Part shown: piece after piece, positions 26,127 through 40,723 of the stretch
How positions within the stretch are numbered: position 1 is the first letter of the stretch
How the letters are laid out: each line of letters opens with the position of its first letter
NCBI GenBank assembly: GCA_019843655.1
Contig: JACDQD010000008.1
Location: 10,698,442 to 10,762,441, forward strand
Direction: 5' to 3'
Source of the DNA: Lethocerus indicus
Taxonomy: Eukaryota; Arthropoda; Insecta; Hemiptera; Belostomatidae
Length of the DNA: 64,000 nt
Position numbers and translations under genes: made by a program
The notes under the pieces: generated by a model
The model's database searches: none
The model's input: only the letters and a program-made list of their open reading frames with translations
What the model was told of the DNA's origin: nothing

Positions 26127-28717
26127 GACCCCGGAGGGCGAAACGGTTGAGAAAAAAATATCCCACGCGTGAACCCCCCGAACACTGTGCGTTGAATGGC
26201 GCGACGACGTGACCGGACAGTTTTCACGGTTTTCATAAAAACAAACCGAGGTCGAGACTGGCATTCAGAGCGCCCCGGTCTCTCAAGATTTACAGCGCCC
26301 CTGTGGAAAACAGAAGGCCGCAACGTAGCCAGGTATCCCCTTTATACCGGGTTACCAGCCCACCTCTTCCGAACCAAGTTTCTAAAGATAAAAATGTTTC
26401 CCCAAGCGACCAATATATTTTATTCTTTAGAATATTATAAAAATATAAACTATAAACTTTGAAGTAATGCATAAGAACTCAGAAATTTCTCGAATAGGCG
26501 ATCATTAGAAAAGCAGTGCGGTATTTACGCCTATACTGGGTCGGTGATGAGAGCAAGTTCCAGTAACAGGATAGTTCATCAAGAACTCCCTATCATTCGC
26601 AAACATCTTAATTACTAACTATGAATTACCGAAATATCACTTGTAAGAAAGATAAATTTTCTGGAAACAATTTTCTGATACAATGAAATGAGGTCCTCCA
26701 CAACTGAGCAATCGATTACGATTGAATCTCACATAAAAATTCCAGAACTCTCAGAGAAGCTCAGGCGTTTACATTATTGTGACTGGATCTTGTTCCCACT
26801 TAATTTCTGCATTCCGACTGCTAATGTGATTAACGAGGCAGAAATAATTTTTAAACTGTTCTAAGAACTTGGAATAAGTTCCTTTCGGTACTAAAGAACT
26901 CAGAGTAATAAATCACATTCAAGATAATAACATAAAAGCAGAACCAAAAGCGGGGCTTCATATCTGCCTTATGGTTGTAAGGAAACTTCTTATTTTAAAT
27001 GTTCAATTATAAATCACTACCGGAAAATTTTATTTAACATTTCTGAAATACGGAGCGCTTACAACATATCGTCTAATCGAGCTATAACTATAAATCTGAT
27101 GCATAGCGATACACGCAATAAATACTGTGCCTTTGTAATATTAATCACAGTTGGTAGACCCCGTTAAATCTTTTACAATAATACAGTACCGGAACAATGT
27201 TAAAAAAGAAGAACGTGGGCGGACCATCCAATGGCCGGCCGGGTTAAACGGTAATTCGCCTCCTACCCCCGGATTCAAATTGTATAAGCTATTACCCAAC
27301 ACTAGAAATCAATCGAGTACATACCTCGGCAAGAATCAAATCCGGTGTGTAACACCAAATTACCGACTTGGAATAGAAGATTACAAAGACGATGGCAATA
27401 TAAACAAGTCGAGAATTACGTAAAAGAATAAATAATCGGGGAAATAAAATTATTTTCCGCAACCAGAACGGTAACTTACGAGGAAATAATAAATCTATAA
27501 TGGGAGCATTTTTTTTTCTAAAACGAAAGAAAAAGGAAATCAAGACATGTTTTAGGACTAGACTAATAACAAAATTACAGACTGCCCGTCATGAAAGCGC
27601 GACATTTTTTATTAGGGTTTTTCTCATTTAATCCCGGCGACCTATATTAAGTGAAGACAAAGAGTCGCAAATCATGGCAGAAAGTCATTAATTTGAGCCG
27701 AAAAACGAGAGAGAGAGAAAAAAAGAAGAGAACCTAGAAGACGAAGAAAACCTCGACTGACAATAAAAGTGATAAGTCACGCGAAGCTAAATTTATAAAA
27801 GGTCGGGCGGTGGTCCGAGGATTCGCGGAAAATAGTGGGCTGTTCAGCGCACGGCCGGCAAAGGGCATGCCGACCTCGTACAGGAAAAGTTCGTCCCTTT
27901 TGAAGGAAAAAGGGCTGACGAAGAAGTAGGACACGATCAATGGTCTAGAACAATGGTTTTTCCCCCAGCTTATTAATTTTCAACGGCCTTCGAACGACGA
28001 TAAATCCGCCAGCGATAGATGTTAGTGTCAATGTAGAAAAATTAGCAAACCGTGGAAATTTACACTGGAAAAAACTAATAGTAACAATGTATTTATACTT
28101 TTAGGGCTATTAAATATATGAAATAGATATTAAAATATAAAAGTAGATAAATAAATTAAACAGTTGAGTAATGGTACTTTGTATTTATGAATTTTTCTAT
28201 ACATTTTTCTGCGATATTTTGTGAATGAGTTAAGATACCTGTTTTATACTTTTTTGATTTCATAATTCTGTGACTTGAAGGCACAGATTTGCTCGCAGAG
28301 AATTGCATTTACATTAACGGTTGTTGCACGATTTTATGTAAGAATCTAAATTGCCTCTCACTTCAACAAAAGGACGGCACACATATCAATCATCGCGGTA
28401 CCATCATCAGCGATGATATCGACTTCGGCAATCGGGCTGATCCCAGCACAATGGGTTTGCTCGGGCGCTTTTAGTTCAACTATCTTGCTCAATCGCCATC
28501 TACGCTCTCTCTCCCTTCTACGATGAACTCAATGAATGCATTTGTACATCCCTAAATTGCAATAGTTTCACTAATACGTACGGGAGGAATTCAAGGTGAA
28601 GAAAAATAAACTTCAATTAATCGCATCATCGAAATACAATGGCAGAAAATTACAAGAAAACCCCATCTGGGCAGTGAATCAACAATGGATAAATGAATTA
28701 TTTCAAAAAATCGACAG
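26125..28717. other. AT-rich stretch without a recognised gene
   Basis: Short open frames only (60-98 codons), several of which borrow the TA repeat. A short GA run lies at about 27706-27717. Nothing else could be supported. Confidence 0.5.
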
Positions 28718-28779
28718 GAGGAACGGACATGACGTTGGGGCAAAACGATTCATTCCTACAGAGTACAACTGACGAATCG
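28718..28779 (+). CDS. Candidate short coding exon, possibly with start codon
   Basis: A weak acceptor (AAAAAATCGACAG) is followed by 62 nt and a strong donor (GAATCG followed by GTGAGTTATG). Of the three frames only one is open: two leading bases, then 20 codons ending on a complete codon (phase 0 donor). It includes an ATG at 28729 and reads MTLGQNDSFLQSTTDES from there, a polar, serine and threonine-rich peptide. The frame also continues through the donor to 28920, so a 75-codon ORF without splicing is the alternative. Its donor phase is compatible with the 33632 exon on the same strand. Confidence 0.28.
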
Positions 28780-28920
28780 GTGAGTTATGACGAAACAGCA
28801 GTTGAGAACCTGTCATCTGAACACATATTTTCCGCGAGAATAATATGTGAAATGGTATTTTGTACTGACGATTCCAGGCTTAATTTTTATATAATTCTTT
28901 CCCCATCAATAGAAAGTTGA

Positions 28921-31900
28921 TTGTGCATCTTATTGATTACAAATTCGTGTAATACTCAATGTCACACACTGCTGTTGTAGTTTTAAACATATATTAACGT
29001 ATAAGCATGTTATTCCTTAAATATTCAACAATACCAGTTGGTTTCTACTGATGTCTGGTACCCAAATTGTTGTTTTTGAATCTGATGTTTAGTTATTTAA
29101 TGACACGAAGACGAAAATAATCAGACAATAATAAAGCGCAATAAAGGAAAGTAATGCAAGGAGGGATGGAGGCGGCAAGTAGCAGTGCACACTTTCTTCA
29201 GGTATGCAGTAGAAAGTTGGTGCTCGGAGAGCGAGCATATTCCGGTCGGCCGACCGCGACTGTCTTCCACTGATGTAACCAATTATTCAGCGCGGAAACA
29301 GAATTACACTCGGCTTTCTAGATTGCGGCCGATCCTCTCCTAGCGAAGAGTTCCAGCCAAGAAGACTGCAAGACTGACGGTTTAATTGCTTCCTGGAAGT
29401 TTTCAAGAAAAAGCGGACTGCTCCGTTCGAGCATCTCCCGGTGCACTGTTGGTGGGTCTTCAACTGAATAACCGTAGATCACTAACTAGCCAACTTATAC
29501 GATACACGTATTGTATTATGTGCACACGAATCAGCTAACTCTAAAGAGACATTTACGTTAAGCTGGTTCTAATAGACGAAATTTGAGCATGGAATCGAGC
29601 TGTGGCATAACGCATCTTCACGCCAAAATCATGTTAGTTATGGGTATTTTCTGACCCTGCTTACATTTCACGCCTGCCCGACTTGCCGTCGAAATTCACT
29701 TGTCTGTTAACGTTAATCCTTTTTCCCATACAGTACCTCTACTGGATTAAGGAATTCTGCGAGGTGACGGTGACTAGACAGCGTTTACCATTCATACTTG
29801 TTCGGTGTTTGAATGATTCATAATAAGTTACAAGAATCGTCCTATCTACAGTCGAAATTATACGATAAAACACTAGTTCGCCATTCCGGCTGCCAGCAGG
29901 ATATTAAAGGAACAAATAAAATACAAACTCGAATCGACAACGGATAATTAAAAAAAAACGTTCGATCAGAAACCGAAACGGGTATTATCGAAAGTGGTCG
30001 TGTCTCTTTAATTGTACTTACGGAATTGAAACGAGACGTTGGGAAAAGTATAAAAGAGAACTGGCCGGAGGTATAATTTCGTTGAATGTAAGTTTATGTT
30101 GTGGGTGAGGGTTAATAAACAGACACGATATCGAGCCGGAGGCGGCCTTCGACGGTAAACGTGGTCTCGGGCGGCAACGCGCGGGGTGCGAACCGCGCTC
30201 GAGCGTTATGGCTGGGGGGCGGACGGCCGAGTTTATGGGTCAAGTACTGAATGAGAAGTTGACGAAACAAAACATGACCGCCGAGCAATGGCGAAATCTC
30301 AACAGCGTAAAGGCTCAGACATCCGCATTTGTGAGGGGGCGTGGATAATACCGGCGTTGGCACTTCGACACAATTTGAAAGCACATACCATTAAAATGAT
30401 AATACGTTTCAATCGTGTTAGAACACGCACCTAGTAAATATACCGCTTTCTTCTAGACTATAGCAGTTAGTGCTAGACTTTAAGCAGTTAATATAACTAG
30501 ATCGTTGCGTTAATGATTACACTAACTACTGAAAAGACGAAATCAGTATGGCCTTAGTCTAAAGAAACATTCTCCACATAAACCAGTTCTTACGAGAAGA
30601 AGACAAAGGGCTAAATATAGATAATAATAACTACTGAAAATAACCGTTAACGGTAGAATACTATTCTTGGAGTGTGTTAGTGGCATTAAAAAATACGCTA
30701 ATTAAAGACAGTTATGGCGCCCATTTTAAAATTGTTCGCCTTGGGCACTCCCGATACCCGGTGAATCGTACACAAACAAACATTTAAAAGGGAACGGCAC
30801 TTTTGTCCAAAACAGGTATCGGCAATGAAAGTCAACAGCATTGCGATAAAGGAACTGTAGATATTACCCACTAACCCGTATCTTGTCACATCCTGGCATT
30901 GTCTACGCCGTCCCAATATAAAACACGCAACGTTCGTTTGCACACAGACAGACAGAGGTATTACGTAATAGCTAAAAGATTTCTAGACCTTTGGTTTACA
31001 TGAAACAGTGTATAAATGAAAAGTTAACCATTAAAAAAGACTACTAGCCGACTGTTACGCAATATACTATCGAATTCAATTTTTTTTATAAAGCCTTGCA
31101 AAAAATTGATCTTTATAAAATACTGCATAAAACAACACCCCGAAAATACACGAATATGGAAGAAGTAAAGACCCGACACAGAAAGTCATTTTATTTTTCT
31201 CCTTTCTGTACCTCATGAAATAAGACGGAATTGAACTAATCTTTTAATAACTTACTTAACTCGGTACAAACTAAAGTAATTGTTACGACGAGGCTATTCA
31301 ATTTTTTTTCAACAAAACGCGCAAATTGCATTACTTCCTCCAATTAGTAATCACTGCACGTAATCGTAAAACATGAGAGCTCCATTCTCCCGCTAATGAA
31401 AGCCAAAATTTAAGACCAGTAGTAATTTCAAATAAATTCCACGCTTTTCTTTTAAAGCGTCCACACCGATTATGCAGTTTGTCAAATATGCGAGTAGTAA
31501 TTTAATTAAGATATTTTGTTAGGAATCTTAATATTTATGCTGTAATGCTCGCCTCTTATTTAATATTAAATTAATCAATTATTAATACAACAATAGAAAT
31601 TGATAAGATGCAATATAAATGTTCATCCCTCGTAAATGTAAAACGATATCCCGCCCCTATGAACTGTGATTTTACCCTCAATGAATAGTTAAGTTGGCAT
31701 GTATGTGTGTGACCTGAAGCGTATTAACGATAATCCGCCTGCGTGACTTGTGGCTCTCAGTTTCGTGAAGTATATACCACCCTATACGGTCTCCCTCCCT
31801 CTCACGCAACAGTCCTTGAATGATCAAGGATTTAAAACGCCCCGGGTTGAACGCCGTTTAAGGCTTTAGCACTGTCGCTTTTTCGTTAATGAACGCGAAA

Positions 31901-33631
31901 ATAATTCGCTACACCAGGCACGATTTGTATCCGGCAGATATCGGCTCGCGCGTTGAATAATTAGTAAAAGCATAGATCTGACATTTTATATACGCTATAT
32001 AATTTGTTTTAGTAAAATGATATCGTGGCAACTACAATGCTTCGTCGATTTATTTATAGTTTATTCAAAATTACACTTCTAGTAACAGGTTTCTTGCTTG
32101 AGGATATTTATGACGTAGTATGATGCCCCTAAACTGCGCAGATTTTGCGCCCCCATTAGATATCCGGGACGGGGAAATAAGCAACCAACTACTTGCCTTG
32201 GATCTAATATACTTTTTAGCCATTGTGATAGTTGTAATTGTACTTTGATTATATACGATTATTTCATTGTCCGAAACGATCAGATTCTTATCAAGCATTA
32301 CAGGAATTAATCTTTTTATAAGTTCAATTTTTGTTCAACAAACAATCAGAAAAACCGAAACAACGAAGGCGGGAGGGAGGGGGCTCCGAACTTCTCTTTG
32401 GACGAGGCGAAATTTCTCGCCACGAAACGCCGCAATTAACCCTTTAAATGTAATTAGCCAAGCGAGCAAACGAGCTCCAATTCACTGTTAGATGACCCGT
32501 AAGCAACCTATCCAGAGGTTCGCATCTGTGAAACACCACTATGTGGTCTTCGGTCGGTGAAAAAAAAATCGAGGCCTAGCAGTTGATTTCTACGAGATTA
32601 CAAAATTAAAGAAAGAACAAATTAACAAAAAGAGCAAAGAAAAAATAAATAATCAAACTTTCTATTTCCCAATTGAGCGATCCGAACGAGAATTCTGGCT
32701 GTGCTTAATCGAATAAAAATCATGATTTTCAATTATTTAGTATATCATTAACATCAATCATTATGAATCCGAAAATGGACGTTTTTACACTGAATTTTGT
32801 TTTAAGATCTACAGAAGAGGCGAACAGTACACCTCGAAATGAATCGAGATGTTTAGTTAGCGCTTCCCAATTAGTTAATGGATTTTTATCGCGCCAATGA
32901 ATACTCAACGCAATAGCAGGAAACGCTCGGAAATTCAATACACGTGAAAAACACGAAACAGCGGGAACCGCAACATTTTTAACGATCGGGCCACGCGGCT
33001 CGCCTTCAAGTTAAAATTTTAACACTACTTTAAATTCAATTGCTCCTCAACAATGACATGAAAGATATAGTGGATTTTATTTAAGCGGAAGTGCCGGAAG
33101 GCTTCACCTGAGAATTTAGCTTACGTTATATAATGTGGTTAAAAATTTGTCATCTTTCAAATTTATAGACTGGGACTAAAATAGGAGAAAGTGGTTATTA
33201 TCGCTCATAGTTTATAACCGGCCGGAACTGGAGTTTCTTGAAAATCACACTTTAATTGCTATTCTCAATAAATAAATTTCACAGTCTTGCGAGTCGGGCG
33301 TGATCTACTTGTTGAAGGCATTTCTCCTACTATTTATTGAGAGCGGCCATTATTAATATGTAGTCGAGACTGTTTTCACGAGTCGTTTGGTCCCAACTTC
33401 AGACTTCGGAAGTATCCAAAAAGCGAAGCCGGTTTATGAAGTTTTCACTTTGCTTAAAATTATATGACACCAGCGACGATTGTGCGACTGAATTTCCCTT
33501 GGCTCTGTTTCAGGGGAATGAATTCCGCTATCATGGGGATTATTAATAAAATGAACAAGCCCTAATAGAAGCACGCAGAGAAATATATTTGGCTACCTTT
33601 TCGTTTACAACTGATCGTGTTCTCGCTGCAG
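28921..33631. other. Stretch without a recognised gene
   Basis: AT-rich apart from a GC-rich patch at about 30120-30250, which carries a 90-codon minus-strand frame (30112-30384) without recognised features. If the flanking small exons belong to one gene this is intron. No repeats of note were seen. Confidence 0.45.
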
Positions 33632-33677
33632 GCCAAGGTTACGCTGCGTGACAGTAACATGATGAGATCTATCTCAG
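33632..33677 (+). CDS. Candidate short coding exon with strong splice sites
   Basis: The acceptor (CGTGTTCTCGCTGCAG) has a pyrimidine-rich lead and the donor (TCTCAG followed by GTAAGTTC) is close to perfect. The 46-nt exon is open in one frame only, fifteen codons plus one base, reading AKVTLRDSNMMRSIS; the other two frames contain TGA. It therefore starts at phase 0 and ends at phase 1. This is the best-defined small exon on the plus strand of this window. A non-coding or 5' untranslated exon is equally possible. The product is unknown. Confidence 0.42.
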
Positions 33678-36600
33678 GTAAGTTCAAATTGTCCTAGAAG
33701 ATACGAGCGGAGAAGTGGTAGATATAAACGTTCCGAGAGGATACCGAGGGGCCGGCTGAGGTTAATTGTAAAGTGTTTCAGAAGTTGTAGAAAACCGATA
33801 GGCTGCAATCTTATTCTTCGTGTTGACTCAACCTTTAACCTCCGGAAGTCGAGCGCTCGTTTCGGTCCTGAGCCGACACCGTACCTGATCACAAATCGTG
33901 GTCGGTATCACCTGCACCTCCCCGGCCGATAGCTGGCACATCTGTCCCGCTATTTGGACACCTGCGATACCGTGAGCGTGACCGCCTTGGAGACAGTCGG
34001 CCGTATCCTTTTAGTATCATACCGTCGTCTGTACCGTCGCCGATGAATCGGATCGTTGAGGTAAATTACCTGCGACCAATTACAGCCGGTATCCTCAATA
34101 TAAAGTCAAGTCAAAGATAAAATATTATTTACTGTTCGTATTATAAGTTATAGTTTGCTGGACCCATTTGGACAAAACTATTGTAAACACGCATTAATTA
34201 AAATAACCTAAATTTTGTTTTAAATTGATCGTATGAGGAAGTATGAGCTGTGTTGCACCCCCCCCCACCATCCAAGGAGTTTTCCTTTACAATTAGACCG
34301 GTGAATAAGTGAAACAAGCTGAAACCGACTAGGATGATTTCCGAGGCCGGTTATTTATTGGATGGGCGGCCTCCTCCGCCTATCAGCCGCCAGATCGGAG
34401 CTCCGTTTTTACGCCGACCTAGAAACCTATCCTACCTACCGCACTGACCTATACTATAACACAGGTCGCCAGATTGCATCGATGTACGCCATCGGACCTA
34501 CCATTTATCTCGTGGGTGAAAGGGCGAATCTATTTCGAGTTTATCGCGTCGAATTAAAAAAAAAATTATACCCCCTACCTCAATGGCAAAACAAACGTGG
34601 AAGTCAAAACCTATGGTGCGAGAAATTTTATTTGTTCGTATTGAATTTTGATTCTGAATAAAGGACAATCGGGTGCATATTATTATGGGTTATATTATAA
34701 AGAGAAATATACTGCACCGAAATTCGAAGATGAAATCGATTAAATTAACCAATTTACTTCATTACAGAGTTTGACTGTGATTTAAGCTACGGATTTGATT
34801 TGGCTGCACTGTAGGGCCCCACTTCGTGCACATTAAATGCGCTGTCAACCGGGAGGTGAGAAACGGCCGCCGTTTCATGAATAATCTCCCCCGACGTTTT
34901 CCCCCCGGCTCGGGGTATCGATTTATAGCCTCCACTGCAGCAGACAGCTTGAATAAATGACCGATTGGCTGATCTGAATTGCTCCGAATTACAACGGTCG
35001 CATGGAACACGAGATATTTCCACGCTCCTAACCAACTGAAATTTACCGAACATCAGAAGGATTTAGTTTCCTACCCGACTGTCTCTACACTCCTGCGAGA
35101 GCAAGGCTTTCGTCCAGTCTTCAGTGTCGCCAGAGTCCAACATGTTAAGAAATGGTTACATGTTGACGACTCATAAGTCACCAATACAAGCACGCATACA
35201 TCTATTTGGGATCGTCAAATGCACTCTGCATTGACCGAATACCTTAATTGAATCAAAAATAAAGTGGCCACTATTAAAAGTTGCATTTCTGTATTGGATA
35301 CGTTTCAGCCTCACGAATGCAAAATTATTCCCCAGGGCCTTGCGATCAAGCTCCTGGATATCGTGTTCGATCGAATTTAAATTAATTTCAGGACGGGAAA
35401 CCTAATTCTATTTCACAGGAAAACTAATTCCGACAGCGTTCGTCGGTCACGAAAAGCCGAAGGTCGCTGAATCAACTTAAGGCTCCCCTGAGGACAGTCC
35501 CTTTAACAGCGGCGGATCCGACCTCAATTAACATTATCGACCCTACCGCGTCTGGAGGTCAAATTTATACTTGCCCATTGATTTCCCTTGTAGATTTTGA
35601 AATTAATTTTCATAGATAGTAGACTAACAGTCCGAATTGTAATATAAAACTTGTATATAAATGGTCTGTTCAGAAAAGTAATGTCTACACCCATCGATAA
35701 CTTCTGTGAATCACCCCTCGAACCTTTTTTCAAGACAAATTGATTCTTACTCTTTAAGTTGTACGTTATGAATATAAACGGTTTCAATGGCACAGCAGTA
35801 GGCTATGACGTAAATAGGTTAGATAGTTCGACGGGTATTTTATCGTATTTTTAATTATAAGCTCTAATGAAATCTGCCATGTTGACAGTGCTGCGAATAA
35901 GTTAGAAAGCATTGCACTTAATGCAGGCTTAATGCAGGACGAATGGATTTAAATTTTTTGGCGAACGACTCAGCGGGGTCAGTCCCCGCGGAATCTGAGT
36001 TCCGATTTTCTCAGAAAGTATTTGGGTTACGGAAATTGAAACAAGGCGGCATTGCTATCTCCGGGTCCAAGGCTTATGGTACAGGTCGAGCAGATATTCG
36101 CTGAGCCAGCTCGTATTGACATTGCTCTTGAGATAGGTTGGTCATAACGACAGAAACGAAGGCATAGAAAGAATATCATTTATAATAACCTGTATAAATA
36201 CGATGCCCAATAAAAAAATTACTGAACCCGACTACATGCTTTAGGCGATGTGGAGCATGCCCCATTGAAAGGACTGTCACATCTCTAAGCCACCACATGA
36301 AGGATATGTGACTCTTTAATATCACAGAGCGCTAATAACCTGAGAGGCTAATGCGTTGACACGAATGAAGAATAAATTACCAACGCAATAGAAGGCTAAT
36401 GATGCTCCATTTCACATCATAAAAAATGCATAAAAATAAATATACTAATTTGTATAATACTTTAACCGTACTTAGTTTTTTAACTTTGCATAAATGGAAA
36501 TTTTTACATTGCTGCTTCCTTCTTTTTCCTATAAATATGTGCGTTTATACTAAAATTGCCACGAAAATTTGATGCGTTGTAATACACTCGATATCCGGTT

Positions 36601-39600
36601 TGTTCTGAGATTTATGGGATGAAACCCCTGTAAACAAATGGCAATCTACGATCAGTCGGCAAGGGTCTAATACCGACCAATAACACCATCCCTGTTCAAT
36701 TGATCTATCTTTTGATATGTTCTCCTATGGGGCGGCGATAAGGCAACATGGCGATGATTTGAATGGACAGCTTAACGAAGTGAAACTTTCCGTTCGTATC
36801 AGAACGCTACCAACCGGGAGTGGGACGGCATGGGAAAAGTCAGAAGAGTGCTGACAGGTCAGTTTCTATACGATTTCCCAAGAAAGGAATACGGCAATCT
36901 ACAACTGGCTACAGTATTATTAAGCACTTAAAAGATGTAGATGAACACACTGTTTTCAATTGACCTGACAGGGAATATAAGGTAATAATTTACTAATAAA
37001 TTAGTCAAAATCGACCCAATACGCATTTGAAAAAGTATTAATAATTATAAATATTCCTTTTTCTATATATTAATTATACTAGTTTCGCTCATAAATAAGA
37101 ACACCTTAGCATTATAAATAGTTTGACCAAGTAGAGCCAGAGCACGACATATTTTCACTCAGCTGTATTTTTTCATTTGGGAAAGTAAATGGACCAATTA
37201 CAGATAAGAACATATGATTTTACTAAAAGTTTGTCTTACATCAATTCATGTAATTAATTTAAATGGAGGGGGCTATTATTCCTATCGATGGAATCCAATC
37301 GATCGCAGTGAAGACACGCCATGTAAATGTCACGGTCTACAATTTGTTATTCCCACCGTTAATAACGGCACTATAACACTGCACCTTTTTGTGATAAAAT
37401 TGTATGCAGAACAATGGTGGTGCTTAAACAATTTTAAAAGTGTTGGAAACCGTGTTGGAACGTTTGTTCAATTCAATACTTCTAGTACTTGAAGAATAAT
37501 CCTCGCTTCATAAAAGACATGAAATGATGTTTTACATAATGTAGTAGAGATGCCCAAAATTGACAGGAATAAAAGAGAAACGAATGGAGAGACTCCCCAC
37601 TCAAATACACTGGTATTATCTAGATCTAGCCGCCCAATTGGAGAACGAGAATGGCCCCTGGCTGAAACCTGAAAATGAAAGTGTTTAGAAAGCTACTAGT
37701 GATTGAAAGCTACCAGCGAGTGATTAAATTATGTTTTCCGATTTTTTTTTACTGTTTCCTATTATTTTACAGTGTAATATGTTTTAAACTGTTAAACGAT
37801 AACTGAGCCTTGTAAGAAACACTGATTAGATAAAGCGGCGTAATTTCAGACGTGGTGTTATCTTTCTAAATGCTATCGAAAATTTGACTAAATGATAAAT
37901 TCCAGTAAATCGGCAGCGAAAGTTATAACAGTGTGAGTTATAGAATTAGAGGCCCCGCGCGGGATAATTAAGAGAAGAGAGTCCAGGGGAGGAGAAGCGA
38001 AAGGCGGTGTTCTAGTAGATATATGGGACACAGGTAGAGAGGGGCTTGTTTCACGAAGTGTTTTCTACACGGGATGTTGGAGCCGTGTGACAAAGGGCGA
38101 GAGCGGAGTCGAATTCCTGTGCGTTATGCGGAGACACGTCTAGGCATGCGACAGGTAGACACAGAGAGCCCTGACGTCACGCCTTTCTCCGCCCGCCTGT
38201 CTGCCTCTCCCGTTTCCGGCTACCTCCGGGCCTCCCCCTATCCGTTATAGGCCGTTCCTCAAGTCCTCGCCCCCAAGTACTTTTCGGGCCCCCATTCAAA
38301 GTACGGTTACTTGTAAATTTGTCTCCGCGGGGCATTTTCAACCGCCGAGAGAATTTTAAACAATCAATTTCAATTTTAAACAATATCGAAAGATATTGAG
38401 ACTATAAAGTGAGACTTCGCCCGAAACAATTGAGATGAAAAGCAGAAGATTCGAACGCCTGCATTCTTGGGAACGGCTGGTAAGTAAGTTCCATACACTG
38501 CGGGGTGTAGCTCATCCCATCTGCGCCCAATAAGGTCTAAGCGGAGGCACTTATCCTCTCCTAAAGAGGAATTTGCGAACAAAGCCAAACTGAACGGATA
38601 TCTGTACTGATATTAAGGATTTCGATTTATTACGGGACTTCCATTTAAGGTTGTTGGGCCGGATAAAACAGAATCCGTTTTATAAAGATGAGCTCTTCTC
38701 CCCCCCCCTAAAGCACTCGCGCCCCTTTTTAAGAGTATATCAAAGTCGGCGGGGGTTTACGTACGGCTATAAAATTGAACCGAGGTCGATTCGTTTCGGC
38801 CTTAAACCCATCTCGGGACGACTGCAGCATACAGAACATGAACGAAGGTTATTTGGCGTTAGCTTTCAAGAGGGCCTCCGAATTTGAATTCGTGCTGATA
38901 ACCCATTCTTTGAATGTAAAAATATGTACATTGGTGCTTAATCAATAGAAGTATAGTTGACCGGGAATAGAATTCATCATGAAAAAATGAGATAATGTGC
39001 GAAAAAAGAACGGACGTAGAAAGCGCAATGAAGAAGACCTGAAGGCATTTCTCTCGTTAGAAACTACACACCTATTAAACCATTATATCTTTTTATAACG
39101 CACTGCCCAAATGGGCTTCTTAATTTAATCAATTTTCTATAATATATTTGAAGGTTTAGCAGCCTTTATTAAATGAACATCAATGAAATTACTGTTTAAC
39201 GGTAAACTTTGCACAAAAGAAAGCGATGAACAACTCGCTGAGGTACTAAAGAGTACATGAAGTCGAAACTAAACAAGCTAGAAGAAGCAGACATATGATA
39301 TTCGGATCCTTCGCGGATACCCCACTTAAGTGCGTAAAACAGCTATAATTCATTGAAAACATTTTAAAAGGATAATTAATTTTCTCCATATAGAAAAAGC
39401 CTCGATAATACACGTTTTCACTTTCATGAATTTATAATAGATCTCCAAAATAAATATAGATATCGGACATAAAACCAATTCAATATTTATATCAATAACC
39501 AACCAACCAACACTTTTTTATAAGAATAATTTATATGGTGAGACGGAACTGCGCAAAGGCCTATTACTCATTTATGAATCCTGATCCTTCGCCGGGTCGA

Positions 39601-40651
39601 AATTGTTTACCGTTGAATGTGCGGGGTTATTTTTACGAGTAAGTTTATTGCCCTGGCATGAACCCTTGCCAAAAGTATGTATAAAGGGGCGTCCCTCAGT
39701 ACATATAAGATTACCGAGCGCGGCTTTTAAGTTCCGGCTGTTGGCGGGGAGTCACTGGGTCGGCAGTGCGTCACGACTGTACTGTCCCAATGGGCATTCT
39801 GACTTTATTGCCCGATGATGCACGACTTGCTCATATGAACGGGAGTTTTCAACTAATTATATCAGAAGGGCAAGTAACTGAATATGGCCGTAGTCTATAC
39901 AGCCGCGTATTTTAAATCCCAATAGTATAATATTACTGATTATGGACTTTATTAACACTCGGTATTATGGACAAAAGCCGATGACTGTTTCTTGCGGAAT
40001 AGCGACATTCTATAATCACACTCATCCTAGGAATTTCCTGAGCTGTTGTGACTAAAAGCACCGGTCATGGTTAAAATTTACCGAGAGGTAATCGAATAAA
40101 ATATTAGCTACTAATTAATAGGACCGCGTTGTATTCATCCGAACGCCGAGCGCCGATTCATCCCGGCCGTCTGCTCAGAAGTCAGACGGAAATCGGTCAT
40201 TCAACAATGGGAGAACGTTCCATTCAAAACGCGTCCTTGCTCTTCCATTCTCATCGGCCCGACAGAGATCGGGGATCGTACAGGAACCGATTGACGAAAT
40301 TAATTCGGCGCTTGCGATTAAAACGTTACGAAACACAGTGAAGAAATGACGCCATGTGTATCCTCAAGGAATTATAAACAGACTCAGGGGGGGGGAATTC
40401 CTTAATTATGGACCAATCCAACCACCTGTCGTTGAATTATTTATTCACTATTAAAAATAGCCATGTCTCAATCATATGATCGGAGCAGTTGACAACATAA
40501 ATAACGAAATGTTTATCTGTCGCATAAGTACTTGCTCCAGACACGAGGTGGGGCTCTGTTACGTCTACACAGCGATTAAACATAATATGGACATAATTTG
40601 AATCGTCCTAACACCTAATTTCCAATAATAAAGTGTTTTATGTGTACTCAC
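33678..40651. other. Stretch without a recognised gene
   Basis: GC-rich patches at about 33700-34030, 38090-38340 and 38650-38880 hold overlapping open frames of 66-99 codons, none recognised. Two tandem acceptors at 35389 and 35419 each open a frame of 19-25 codons, too little to call. Otherwise AT-rich. If the 33.6 and 43.1 kb exons belong together this is intron. Confidence 0.45.
35917..35938. repeat. Perfect 11-bp tandem duplication
   Basis: The unit CTTAATGCAGG occurs twice back to back. It is a simple local duplication. Confidence 0.85.
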
Positions 40652-40722
40652 CAAACCTCCCACTTTCCACAAATAGTGTGCTCAATTGTATTAATTGTTG
40701 TAATTAAACTGAATCAACTCAC
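40652..40722 (-). promoter_or_regulatory. Candidate recursive-splicing (ratchet) site with 71-nt RS-exon
   Basis: On the minus strand a strong acceptor (TTTTCTATTTCTGTTTCAG, boundary 40723/40722) is followed immediately by a strong donor motif (GTGAGTTG). This juxtaposed 3' and 5' splice site is the hallmark of ratchet points described in long introns of Drosophila and, with a downstream exon, of vertebrates. After 71 nt comes a second good donor (GGTTTG followed by GTGAGTAC). All three frames of the 71-nt segment contain a stop, as expected for a cryptic RS-exon that would be poisonous if retained, or for a non-coding exon. It would lie in a minus-strand transcript, and the exon candidate at 46440-46598 is on that strand upstream. 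The alternative is an untranslated or lncRNA exon, or chance. Confidence 0.4.
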
Positions 40723-40723
40723 C

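Noticed and set aside
26027..26323. Minus and plus-strand ORFs of 60-98 codons across the TA repeat
   Set aside because: Repeats of TA have no stop in two frames and create artificial isoleucine-tyrosine ORFs.
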